7,998 nt of DNA from Pseudaestuariivita sp. (GTDB lineage: Bacteria; Pseudomonadota; Alphaproteobacteria; Rhodobacterales; Rhodobacteraceae). The position numbers and the translations under genes are program-made. Shown one piece after another: positions 1 through 6,584 of the stretch (positions within the stretch are counted from its first letter, which is position 1; each line of letters begins with the position of its first letter). The stretch covers positions 1 to 7,998 of the forward strand of contig JAHDCH010000114.1 in assembly GCA_020629995.1 (NCBI GenBank). Reading direction: 5' to 3'. The notes under the pieces were generated by a model, which saw nothing but the letters and a program-made list of their open reading frames with translations, was not told the DNA's origin and ran no database searches.

Positions 1-7
1 AGCTTTC

Positions 8-883
8 ATGGACATCCAGCGGATCGGCGTGATTGGCGCAGGCCAGATGGGCAACGGAATTGCGCATGTGATGGCATCGGCAGGCTATGATGTCCTGCTG
101 ACCGACATCTCCGAAGACGCGCTTTCCAAAGCCTTGAAAACAATCGGGAAAAACCTGGAACGCCAGGTCTCTCGGGATATCATCTCGGCCGCGGACAAGG
201 AATCTGCGCTGGCGCGGATCTCCACCACGGCAACGCTCACCGATCTTGGTGCGACCGACCTCGTGATCGAGGCCGCGACCGAACGCGAAACCATCAAACA
301 GGCGATTTTCGAAGACCTGGTGCCGCATCTTCAGCCGCACACGATTCTTACTTCAAATACGTCTTCAATTTCGATCACCCGGCTGGCCAGCCGTACGGAC
401 CGCCCGGAAAAGTTCATGGGCTTTCACTTCATGAACCCTGTTCCGGTGATGCAGCTGGTCGAGCTGATCCGCGGGATCGCCACCGATGAGGCAACGTTCA
501 CGGCCTGCCGTGACGTGGTGGACCGGCTGGGCAAAACAGCAGCCACCGCCGAAGACTTCCCGGCCTTCATCGTCAACCGCATCCTTATGCCGATGATCAA
601 CGAAGCGGTCTACACGCTCTACGAAGGTGTCGGGAACGTCACCTCGATCGACATGGCAATGAAGCTGGGCACGAACCACCCCATGGGCCCTCTCGAGCTG
701 GCCGATTTCATCGGGCTCGACACCTGCCTTGCGATCATGAACGTGCTGCATGACGGTCTGGCCGACACCAAATACCGCCCCTGCCCCCTGCTCACCAAAT
801 ATGTCGAGGCCGGGTGGCTGGGCCGCAAGACCAAACGCGGGTTCTACGACTACCGTGGCGACACGCCCGTTCCGACGCGCTGA
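8..883 (+). CDS. hbd: 3-hydroxybutyryl-CoA dehydrogenase (NAD-dependent 3-hydroxyacyl-CoA dehydrogenase family)
   Basis: This 291-residue cytoplasmic enzyme interconverts (S)-3-hydroxybutyryl-CoA and acetoacetyl-CoA with NAD(P), in butyrate/polyhydroxybutyrate or short-chain beta-oxidation metabolism. An N-terminal Rossmann fold shows GAGQMG at residues 10-15, with Asp33 at the end of strand 2, which favours NAD. The family catalytic set is complete, with the same spacing as the human enzyme: Ser119 (in SNTSS), His140 (in GFHFMNPVPVM), Glu152 and Asn190 (in FIVNR). The C-terminal helical dimerisation domain carries MGPLELADFIGLD and ends in the usual GRKTKRGFYDY. Length is normal for the single-domain family. 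The ATG at 8 gives the standard N-terminus, but only seven bases precede it, so its ribosome binding site is outside the window. In Roseobacters this gene often follows etfBA; that region is not visible here. It converges on the acyltransferase gene. Confidence 0.95.
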   Translation: MDIQRIGVIGAGQMGNGIAHVMASAGYDVLLTDISEDALSKALKTIGKNLERQVSRDIISAADKESALARISTTATLTDLGATDLVIEAATERETIKQAIFEDLVPHLQPHTILTSNTSSISITRLASRTDRPEKFMGFHFMNPVPVMQLVELIRGIATDEATFTACRDVVDRLGKTAATAEDFPAFIVNRILMPMINEAVYTLYEGVGNVTSIDMAMKLGTNHPMGPLELADFIGLDTCLAIMNVLHDGLADTKYRPCPLLTKYVEAGWLGRKTKRGFYDYRGDTPVPTR

Positions 884-905
884 AAATTTTTCGTCAGGAA
901 AATTT
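884..905 (+). terminator. AT-rich hairpin directly after the hbd stop codon
   Basis: AAATTTTTC (884-892) pairs with GAAAATTT (898-905) around a GTCAG loop, with one unpaired T. The stem begins at the base after the TGA of hbd. It shares the core TTTTCG-NNN-GGAAAATT with the hairpin at 914-938. The position between convergent genes suggests a transcription end or mRNA 3' end, but there is no GC-rich stem or long U tract, so a classical intrinsic terminator is not proven. Confidence 0.5.
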
Positions 906-913
906 GTGTCCCC

Positions 914-938
914 CAGAATTTTCGCACGGAAAATTCTG
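914..938 (-). terminator. Perfect AT-rich hairpin directly after the acyltransferase stop codon
   Basis: CAGAATTTTC (914-923) and GAAAATTCTG (929-938) form a perfect 10-bp inverted repeat with the 5-base loop GCACG. Read on the minus strand, it begins at the base after the TGA (941-939) of the acyltransferase gene, which is the end of the long minus-strand gene series. It is probably the 3' end or terminator of that operon, and being symmetric it may act in both directions. No U-run follows it on the minus strand; a G-run does. Confidence 0.55.
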
Positions 939-1865
939 TCAGCGCTCGTCTTTCAGGGCCAGCGTACGATCGCGCAGCCAGGCCATGAAACCGCGCGGGT
1001 TCGACGCCCAGCGGTCAATGTCCTCCTGGGCGACCGGCTCTCCGACAACCGGCGCCTGCGGCTTGTTCAGCGCGTGCACCACCTCGAACAACAGCAGGCC
1101 CTGCCGCAGCACCGCGGCCGTCTTGTTGGCCATCTGGTACCAGCGGGAATTCTGACCGGGAAAGTACACCGGCAGAACCTTCGCGCCCGACCTATGGATC
1201 ATCTTGGCGGTAAACGGGTTCCATTCCCGCTCGATCGCCGGGCCGAACCATGTCTCGCTTGCCGCCACCACGCCTGACGGGAACAGCACGATCACGCCGC
1301 CCTCCTTCAGGTGATCCATCGCCTGCTTGCGCATCACAAGGTTCTTTTGCAGCGCGTCTTCCTCGTGCGGAAAGGGCACCGGGATCATGAATTCCTCGAT
1401 CTCGCCCACGCCCGTCAACAGCGACCGCGTCAGGATCTTGTAATCTGTGCGCACCTTGCCGATCAGCTCGGCCAGGACCATCCCGTCCACCAGCCCGTGC
1501 GGGTGGTTCGCGGTGATGATGACCGGCCCGGTTTTCGGGATGCGGTCGATCTGGTGCTGCGGGGTGACGATGTCGATCCCCATCACGCCCAGCGCCTGTT
1601 TCCAGAAGCCTTGCCCATAGGGCACGCCCATTGCCTCGAACCGGCGGATCAGGCGCAACAGCCGTATCTTGCCGGTCAACAGCTCCATCGTCTGGATCGT
1701 CTTGCGGGCCCACCAGTTTTCAAACGTGTTGGCATAGCTCAGGCGGCGGCGGTCATATGCCTCGTCCGCCAGATTGCTGCCGTCCCCCTGACCCACCGGG
1801 CGGTCGACCGGACGGTTGGGCATCATGGCCGTCTTTTGCTGCGTTCCGTCAACCACGTGCGTCAC
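939..1865 (-). CDS. Lysophospholipid acyltransferase (PlsC/LPLAT) family protein
   Basis: The 308-residue product probably transfers an acyl chain to a lysophospholipid or related glycerolipid at the inner membrane; the substrate cannot be read from the sequence. The acyltransferase active-site block is NHPHGLVDG (residues 120-128). His121 and Asp127 are five residues apart, as in the NHPFGxxDG subgroup, rather than in the classical HX4D spacing. Later blocks are FPSGVV (195-200, in the place of the usual FPEG) and PVYFPGQNSRWYQ (232-244), typical of the family. The first 45 residues are polar and look poorly ordered. The start at 1865 is GTG with AAGGT touching it, which is too close for a ribosome site. 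A GTG at codon 4 has AAGGTG eight bases upstream and is a better start, and ATG codons 14-15 are also possible. It lies 36 bases downstream of ptsH on the same strand, so it is probably the last gene of the PTS/ChvGI operon. Confidence 0.85.
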   Translation of the reverse strand: MTHVVDGTQQKTAMMPNRPVDRPVGQGDGSNLADEAYDRRRLSYANTFENWWARKTIQTMELLTGKIRLLRLIRRFEAMGVPYGQGFWKQALGVMGIDIVTPQHQIDRIPKTGPVIITANHPHGLVDGMVLAELIGKVRTDYKILTRSLLTGVGEIEEFMIPVPFPHEEDALQKNLVMRKQAMDHLKEGGVIVLFPSGVVAASETWFGPAIEREWNPFTAKMIHRSGAKVLPVYFPGQNSRWYQMANKTAAVLRQGLLLFEVVHALNKPQAPVVGEPVAQEDIDRWASNPRGFMAWLRDRTLALKDER

Positions 1866-1901
1866 ACCTTACCCGAGCCTGGCACCACCCGTGCGATGCG
1901 C

Positions 1902-2180
1902 TCAATTCTCTTCGCCGAACCGGCTTGCCACCAAGGCTTCGATCGCACCGGCAAGATCGGAGGCCTGCGCGCCCGACGTTCGCACCTCAATAAAGGTTCC
2001 CTTTGAGGCTGCCAACATCAAAAGCCCCATGATCGAATCGCCCTCGGCACTCAGCCCGTCCTTCGAGATTTCGGCCCGCGCATCATAGCCTTCGACCAGC
2101 TCCACCAGCTTGGCCGATGCCCTTGCGTGCAGCCCCTTTGTGTTGACGATTTCAAGGCTTCGATAGGTCGGATCTGTCAT
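1902..2180 (-). CDS. ptsH: HPr, PTS phosphocarrier protein
   Basis: This 92-residue cytoplasmic phosphocarrier accepts a phosphoryl group from enzyme I and passes it to EIIA. The active-site histidine is His18, in the motif GLHARAS. The regulatory serine is Ser49, in GDSIMGLLMLAAS, the site that HPr kinase phosphorylates in families with an HprK (Ser46 in Gram-positive numbering). Keeping Ser49 fits the presence of hprK three genes upstream. Length and both motifs are normal; the N-terminus is a few residues longer than in E. coli HPr. The ATG at 2180 lies 12 bases after the EIIA stop and has only a weak Shine-Dalgarno sequence, so its translation may depend on coupling. No enzyme I gene (ptsI or ptsP) is in the window. 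Confidence 0.96.
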   Translation of the reverse strand: MTDPTYRSLEIVNTKGLHARASAKLVELVEGYDARAEISKDGLSAEGDSIMGLLMLAASKGTFIEVRTSGAQASDLAGAIEALVASRFGEEN

Positions 2181-2192
2181 TCTGTCGGGCCG

Positions 2193-2579
2193 TTACGAAA
2201 TATTCTTGCTGTCGATATACTTTCGACCAGCCGACAGCGCCCGGTCAACCGCTTCGTCCACGCCCATCCGGCGACACTTGGCCAGCTTGATCAAAAGCGG
2301 CAGGTTCGCGCCATAGACGATGCGCCGATTGTCGGGGGCGCAGGCCTTCAGGCTCAGGTTCGACGGCGATCCGCCGAACATGTCGGTCACCACCACCACG
2401 CCGTCTCCGCTGTCGACCGCGTCGGCGGCAGCGCAGATTTCGGTCTGCTTTTCGGCGCGATCGTCTTCGGGGCCGATGGCGATGGCGCGCATGTTGTCGC
2501 GCTTGCCGACGACATGCTCGACCGCCGACAGATATTCTGCCGCCAGCCCCCCATGCGCTACAATCACGATCCCGATCAC
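2193..2579 (-). CDS. manX: PTS EIIA component, mannose/fructose family (single domain)
   Basis: This 128-residue single-domain EIIA of the mannose family takes phosphate from HPr. The phosphorylated residue is His9 in the N-terminal VAHGGLA motif; other family blocks are the GDGVVVVTDMFGGSP stretch (about residues 58-72) and the G-A-N-L-P block that follows. It is not fused to a IIB domain, and no IIB, IIC or IID genes lie nearby, so it is likely regulatory rather than part of sugar uptake, as proposed for ManX in the S. meliloti hprK-manX-ptsH cluster. The start is GTG at 2579. GAGG on the coding strand (complement of 2587-2590) lies seven bases upstream, and this start gives the normal N-terminus. 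Its first four bases overlap the rapZ stop (GTGA, 2576-2579), which indicates translational coupling. Confidence 0.93.
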   Translation of the reverse strand: MIGIVIVAHGGLAAEYLSAVEHVVGKRDNMRAIAIGPEDDRAEKQTEICAAADAVDSGDGVVVVTDMFGGSPSNLSLKACAPDNRRIVYGANLPLLIKLAKCRRMGVDEAVDRALSAGRKYIDSKNIS

Positions 2580-3496
2580 CTGGCTGCCTCGCTGGGCCCG
2601 CGCGCCTCGCCTTCGGGCGCGATTCCCTGACGTTCCAATTCCCGGTGCCTTACTGACACCTGCCAGCCCGCCTCTGCAAGCCCGCGCGACATCGTCTCGG
2701 CCAGTGTGACTGACCGGTGCTTGCCCCCCGTACAGCCGAACGCGACCGAAAAATGCGCTTTGCCCTCTTCGATACAGGCCGGCAGCACGAACAACAGGTA
2801 ATCCAGAACCCGCGCTCGAAAACCTTCGTACCGTGCGTCACCCGCCACATGCGCTGCCACCTGGGGCGACCGACCCGTCAGCGGGCGCAGCTCCGGCTCC
2901 CAATGCGGATTGCGCAGGAACCTGCAGTCGAACACCAGGTCAGCGCCGCGCGGCAGGCCGTGTTTGTACGAAAAGGACAGCACCGACAGCGCCAGCCGCT
3001 GCGCGCCGTCCAGTCCGAACCACCGCGCCACCTCTGCGCGCAGATCGTGCGGGCTCAGCGTGGTGGTATCAACCCGGTGTGTTGCATCGGCCCGCAGCGG
3101 CGCCAACAGGCCTTCCTCCCGGGCGATGCCTTCCCCCGGCGCGCCTTCGGGTGCCAGAGGATGCCGGCGGCGCGTCTCGGAAAAGCGCCGCAGCAGCACG
3201 TCGCGCTGACAATCCAGGAACAGCAGCTCGGGCGCGACCCCGCCCCGCGCCGTGAGATCGGCCAGCAGGTCCTTGACCGCCGCCGCGCCAAAATCGCGCG
3301 TTCGGGCATCAAGGCCCAGCGCCAGCGGGCGGCCCGGCCCGTCGCCGCTGATCAGCCGCGGGACCAGCGCAAGCGGCATGTTGTCGATCGCCTCGTACCC
3401 CAGATCCTCAAGCGCCGCGATCGCCGTGGACCGGCCCGCGCCGGACGGTCCGGTCACAAAGACCAGACGCTGCACTGGATCGGTAGGCGTCGACAT
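2576..3496 (-). CDS. rapZ: RapZ (YvcJ/YhbJ family) RNase adapter / nucleotide-binding protein
   Basis: This 306-residue cytoplasmic P-loop protein has an N-terminal nucleotide-binding domain with Walker A GPSGAGRST (residues 16-24) and the family block DLGYEAIDNMPLALVP (31-46). The C-terminal domain has YKHGLPRGADLVFDCRFLRNPHW (177-199) and GCTGGKHRSV (254-263), which fits the family signature throughout. In E. coli, RapZ binds glucosamine-6-phosphate and presents the sRNA GlmZ to RNase E. GlmZ is an enterobacterial RNA, so the role here must differ or is unknown; Gram-positive YvcJ binds nucleotides. The central insertion near residues 113-135 is Gly/Glu/Pro rich. The ATG at 3496 follows the hprK stop by three bases, and its own stop overlaps the EIIA start. 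Placement between hprK and EIIA points to a role in PTS or cell-envelope precursor regulation, which is an inference. Confidence 0.95.
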   Translation of the reverse strand: MSTPTDPVQRLVFVTGPSGAGRSTAIAALEDLGYEAIDNMPLALVPRLISGDGPGRPLALGLDARTRDFGAAAVKDLLADLTARGGVAPELLFLDCQRDVLLRRFSETRRRHPLAPEGAPGEGIAREEGLLAPLRADATHRVDTTTLSPHDLRAEVARWFGLDGAQRLALSVLSFSYKHGLPRGADLVFDCRFLRNPHWEPELRPLTGRSPQVAAHVAGDARYEGFRARVLDYLLFVLPACIEEGKAHFSVAFGCTGGKHRSVTLAETMSRGLAEAGWQVSVRHRELERQGIAPEGEARGPSEAAR

Positions 3497-3499
3497 CAG

Positions 3500-3940
3500 C
3501 TAGGGTGTGTCCCCGGTTTTGAGCATGTTCAGAAGTGCGGCTGCAAAATAGTCATGCTGCACCGCAGATATCAAGGGGAGCACGATCCCGCCAAAGCTGG
3601 CGTGACGCGGCGTCGGAACACGCTCGGGGCTGGGCTGTCCCAGGTCCGTCACCAGCGTGATCCTTGCGAAGTCCAGTGCCTCGGCCGTCAAAACGCCAAT
3701 CCCTCGCGCTTCGATCCGCCCGCGGATCGTGTCCGGGGCACGTGCGATCAGCGCGCCGTCCCTTTCGCACAGGATCACCCGGTCATCCGCCACCAGATGC
3801 GCGCCGTAGGCCATCAGCCGCAAGGCCAGGCCCGACTTGCCAGCCCCGGACGGCCCCAGAATCAAAACGCCGCGGCCCCGGTCAAGGGCCACGGCGGTGC
3901 CGTGCAGGGTGCCGGACGTGACGCGCGCGGCAAGGTCCAT
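3500..3940 (-). CDS. hprK: HPr kinase/phosphorylase, short alphaproteobacterial form
   Basis: This 146-residue protein corresponds to only the C-terminal catalytic domain of the about 310-residue Gram-positive enzyme, the usual form in alphaproteobacteria. It is expected to phosphorylate HPr on the regulatory serine (Ser49 of the HPr encoded here) and possibly to remove that phosphate. The Walker A motif is GPSGAGKS (29-36). An Asp-Asp pair follows at 52-53 (LVADDRV), and the HprK signature appears as IRGRIEARGIGVL (72-84). The N-terminal domain is absent by evolution of the family, not by truncation: the ATG at 3940 lies three bases after the chvG stop. The spacing implies it is co-transcribed with chvG and rapZ. 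The Shine-Dalgarno sequence is weak, consistent with coupled translation. Whether phosphorylase activity persists cannot be judged from sequence. Confidence 0.95.
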   Translation of the reverse strand: MDLAARVTSGTLHGTAVALDRGRGVLILGPSGAGKSGLALRLMAYGAHLVADDRVILCERDGALIARAPDTIRGRIEARGIGVLTAEALDFARITLVTDLGQPSPERVPTPRHASFGGIVLPLISAVQHDYFAAALLNMLKTGDTP

Positions 3941-3943
3941 CGG

Positions 3944-5650
3944 TCAGACCGGAAGACCCACCACAAAGCGCGCGCCCAGCGGCTCGGACGTGACATCCGC
4001 CTCGGTCGGGCGGATGTTCTCGGCCCAGATGACGCCGCCATGCGCCTCGACGATCTGTTTCGAGATCGCAAGGCCCAGCCCCGAATTGTTCCCAAAGTCG
4101 CCCGCCGGGCGTTCGGAATAGAACCGCTTGAAGATCTTGGTCAGCGCTTCTTCGGGGATGCCGGGGCCCGTGTCCTCGACCACGACCAGCACGCGGTTGT
4201 CTTTCTGACGGGCCCAGAGGCGGATCGCATCGCCAGGCTCGCAGAAGGAAATCGCGTTGGTGATCAGGTTGACGAACACCTGCGCCAGCCGCGCCTCGAG
4301 CCCGTGGATATTGACCGGATGCTCGGGCAGGTCCGAGATGAAATCGATCCCCTTGCCCTTGGCGTCCTCACCCAGGAACTGGCTGAGATTGCCCAGCATA
4401 TCCAGCAGGTTGAATGGCTCCTGCTCTTCCTTGACCAATTCGCTGTCCAGCCGCGACGCGTTCGAGATGTCGCTGACCAGCCGGTCAAGCCGGCGCACGT
4501 CATGGTCGATCACGTCCAGCAGCTTTTCGCGCTGGTCGTCGCGTTTGGCCACGCGCAACGTGCCCACGGCAGACCTCAGCGACGCAAGCGGGTTCTTGAT
4601 TTCGTGCGCCACATCCGCGGCAAACTGTTCGTTCCCGTCGATCCGGTCGTACAGCGCCGACACCATGCCGCGCAGCGCGCCCGACAGGCGCCCGATCTCG
4701 TCAGGGCGTGCGGTCAGGTCAGGAATGCGGATGCGCCCCGACGAATATTTGCCTTTGTCCCGTGACCGCCCCACCTCGGCCGCGGTGGCCAGGTCCGACA
4801 GCGGGTTCGAAATGGTCGACGCCAGAACCAGCGAAAGACCAATCGACACCAGCGTCGCAATGACGAACATCTGCAGCATCGCCTCGCGCTCGCCGCGCAT
4901 GGTTGCCTCGATCTCGCCCGCGCCGCTCGCCAGGGCGACCGCGCCCAGCACCGCGCCGGACGGCCCGATGATCGGCGTGTTGACGGCATAGATCTCGGCC
5001 CCGTCCGGCCCGCTTGCGGTTTTGATCGTGGTGTCCCCGGCCAGTGCCGATTTCACCAGGTCAGACATCTGCTGCTCCAAGGGAGCCGGCGTGCCCTGCA
5101 CACCGCCCAGAACGCCGGTCAACCGGTCCCACACCCAGGACAGACCATCCATGATCACGGTCGAGCCTTGCCCGTCGTTCGTGTCGCCAACGATCGGCGC
5201 CCGGTCTCCGAGCCCCGTGGCCACGACGGTGCCGGCAGCGTCAAACACGAACACCTGCGCGCCGCGGCGCACATCCAGCGCATCAAGCGTGACTTGCGGG
5301 TCGCCCAGCACGCCATCTGCGGCGCTGGCTTCGAACACATCCGCGATCAGCACCCCTTCGGAGGCAAGCGCCGCAGCCCGTTCCGCCGCCAGACTGTCAC
5401 GCGACGAATTCAGGTACAGGATGCCCACCACAAGGATGTTCAGGGCGATCAGGTTAAACGTAATGATCTTCCGCGTCAGCGGCGATCGCTTGAGGCTGAA
5501 AAGGCCGCGCCGCGCGCGCCGTTCCTGAACCTCGTCCTCGACAACGCCTGCCGGGGCGACCCAATCGTCCCCCAGAACCACGTCCGCCCCGCGCCGCGCA
5601 GGGGCGGTCGGGGCGTCGTAGGAAGTGTCGATCCGCTCGGCCAAGGCCAT
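3944..5650 (-). CDS. chvG: ChvG/BvrS/ExoS-type sensor histidine kinase
   Basis: This 568-residue inner-membrane kinase partners with ChvI. An unusually polar cytoplasmic N-tail of about 60 residues precedes TM1 (about 62-82). A periplasmic sensor region spans about 83-257, and TM2 covers about 258-280. A HAMP domain (about 280-335) is followed by the dimerisation/phosphoacceptor helix with His349 in FAADVAHEIKNPL. The ATPase domain has the N box NLITNAISF (461-469), G1 DTGPGIP (493-499), F box IFKRFYSERP (506-515) and G2 GNNSGLGLAIS (520-530), so all catalytic boxes are intact. In rhizobia and Brucella the orthologues sense acid or envelope conditions, through ExoR in S. meliloti, and control envelope, exopolysaccharide and virulence genes. 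No exoR homologue is visible here. The ATG at 5650 follows the chvI stop by eight bases and precedes hprK by three. Confidence 0.96.
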   Translation of the reverse strand: MALAERIDTSYDAPTAPARRGADVVLGDDWVAPAGVVEDEVQERRARRGLFSLKRSPLTRKIITFNLIALNILVVGILYLNSSRDSLAAERAAALASEGVLIADVFEASAADGVLGDPQVTLDALDVRRGAQVFVFDAAGTVVATGLGDRAPIVGDTNDGQGSTVIMDGLSWVWDRLTGVLGGVQGTPAPLEQQMSDLVKSALAGDTTIKTASGPDGAEIYAVNTPIIGPSGAVLGAVALASGAGEIEATMRGEREAMLQMFVIATLVSIGLSLVLASTISNPLSDLATAAEVGRSRDKGKYSSGRIRIPDLTARPDEIGRLSGALRGMVSALYDRIDGNEQFAADVAHEIKNPLASLRSAVGTLRVAKRDDQREKLLDVIDHDVRRLDRLVSDISNASRLDSELVKEEQEPFNLLDMLGNLSQFLGEDAKGKGIDFISDLPEHPVNIHGLEARLAQVFVNLITNAISFCEPGDAIRLWARQKDNRVLVVVEDTGPGIPEEALTKIFKRFYSERPAGDFGNNSGLGLAISKQIVEAHGGVIWAENIRPTEADVTSEPLGARFVVGLPV

Positions 5651-5658
5651 GGCCGGGC

Positions 5659-6360
5659 CTATTCTTCGTTGTAGCGGTAACCGATGCCGTAAAGCGTTTC
5701 GATCGCCGAGAAATCGTTGTCGACCGCGCGCATTTTCTTGCGCAGACGCTTGATGTGGCTGTCGATCGTGCGATCGTCGACATAGACCTGATCGTCATAG
5801 GCCACGTCCATCAGCTGATCGCGCGATTTGACGAAACCGGGCCGCTGGGCCAGCGCCTGCAGCAGCAGGAATTCGGTCACGGTCAGCGACACGTCCTGCC
5901 CTTTCCACGACACGGCGTGGCGCAGCGGGTCCATCGACAATTCACCGCGCACCATCAGCTTGGCCTCTTCGACCTCGCCCGTGGCATCCCCTGCAACCGC
6001 CTCCTGACGGCGCAGCAGCGCGCGGATCCGTTCCACCAGCAGCCGCTGCGAAAACGGCTTTTTCACGTAATCGTCCGCGCCCATGCGCAGGCCGAGCACT
6101 TCGTCGATCTCGTCGTCCTTGGACGTCAGAAAGATGACGGGCATCGTGGTTTTCTGGCGCAGCCGCTGAAGCAGGTCCATCCCGTCCATCCGCGGCATCT
6201 TGATATCCAGAACGGCCATGTCCGGCAGTTTCTGGTTGAATGCGTCCAGCGCCGACTGGCCATCATTATATGTTTCGACTTCGAACCCTTCCGCCTCCAG
6301 GGTCATCGAAACCGACGTCAGAATATTCCTGTCGTCGTCCACAAGGGCGATCTTAGACAT
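5659..6360 (-). CDS. chvI: ChvI/BvrR-type OmpR-family response regulator
   Basis: This 233-residue cytoplasmic DNA-binding regulator is phosphorylated by ChvG. The receiver domain (1-120) has the acidic pocket Asp8-Asp10, phosphoacceptor Asp52 ([12 protein letters not shown]), Thr79 (FLTS) and Lys101 (VKKPF). A linker at about 121-135 leads to an OmpR-type winged-helix domain (about 136-230) with [16 protein letters not shown], the recognition-helix region [15 protein letters not shown] and a terminal YGIGYRY. All key residues are present. The ATG at 6360 is supported by AAGGA on the coding strand (complement of 6369-6373) eight bases upstream. It is the first gene of the minus-strand series and is transcribed divergently from pckA. 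A 10-codon reading frame overlaps its start (see findings). Confidence 0.97.
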   Translation of the reverse strand: MSKIALVDDDRNILTSVSMTLEAEGFEVETYNDGQSALDAFNQKLPDMAVLDIKMPRMDGMDLLQRLRQKTTMPVIFLTSKDDEIDEVLGLRMGADDYVKKPFSQRLLVERIRALLRRQEAVAGDATGEVEEAKLMVRGELSMDPLRHAVSWKGQDVSLTVTEFLLLQALAQRPGFVKSRDQLMDVAYDDQVYVDDRTIDSHIKRLRKKMRAVDNDFSAIETLYGIGYRYNEE

Positions 6361-6403
6361 GTGCCTGATCCTTCGTACTGCTCATTATTATTTTGTTTTC
6401 CTT

Positions 6404-6433
6404 GTTATGAGCGGTTTTCAGCTTCTCGATCAA
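6404..6433 (-). promoter_or_regulatory. chvI: Possible sigma70-type promoter for the chvI operon
   Basis: On the minus strand, TTGATC (complement of 6428-6433) and CATAAC (complement of 6404-6409) lie 18 bases apart, each matching four of six consensus bases. The start would fall near 6396-6400, giving a short AT-rich leader to the chvI ATG at 6360. This is the best match I see by eye in the divergent region; it is a prediction only. Confidence 0.35.
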
Positions 6434-6541
6434 TCCCCAAGTGCGAATCACTCCGGGTCTGTGCCCAATTTCCACCACAATTCGCTAAGCAATGACTAAT
6501 TTGCCTCACTCCCCCGTGCCCGCCCTGCATCATCGCCACGC

Positions 6542-6555
6542 CGATAGCGCTAACG
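6542..6555. promoter_or_regulatory. LacI-type operator-like dyad, site 1 of three
   Basis: CGATAGC|GCTAACG is a 14-base pseudo-palindrome with six of seven pairs matching and a central CG, the shape of LacI-family operators. It is centred at 6548.5, about 150 bases upstream of the pckA start. A plausible binder is a CceR-like LacI-family regulator, known in Rhodobacter sphaeroides to activate gluconeogenic genes; that assignment is inference. Confidence 0.5.
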
Positions 6556-6563
6556 CCGCAAGG

Positions 6564-6577
6564 TGATTGCGCAAACA
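6564..6577. promoter_or_regulatory. LacI-type operator-like dyad, site 2 of three
   Basis: TGATTGC|GCAAACA is a 14-base pseudo-palindrome with six of seven pairs matching. Its centre (6570.5) is 22 bases from site 1, about two helical turns. It shares the GAT.GCGC.AAC pattern with site 1. Confidence 0.45.
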
Positions 6578-6584
6578 GGCGCTG

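Noticed and set aside
1311..2006. 231-codon frame on the plus strand across the acyltransferase and ptsH
   Set aside because: It is antisense to two genes with clear motifs, and its His/Arg/Asp-rich composition is that of a shadow frame.
3500..3940. hprK as a truncated pseudogene, since it is about half the Gram-positive length
   Set aside because: Short HprK of about 150 residues is normal in alphaproteobacteria. Walker A, the Asp-Asp pair and the signature block are intact, and the start fits the operon spacing.
2717..4765. 682-codon open frame on the plus strand, antisense to rapZ, hprK and chvG
   Set aside because: It lies across three genes with full family motifs on the other strand. 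Its product is rich in Arg, Gln and Pro with no recognisable domain, as expected for the complement of GC-biased codons.
6484..6490. GCTAAGC as a fourth operator-like dyad
   Set aside because: It has an odd centre and poor flanking symmetry, is not in phase with the three dyads at 6542-6598, and is too short to separate from chance.
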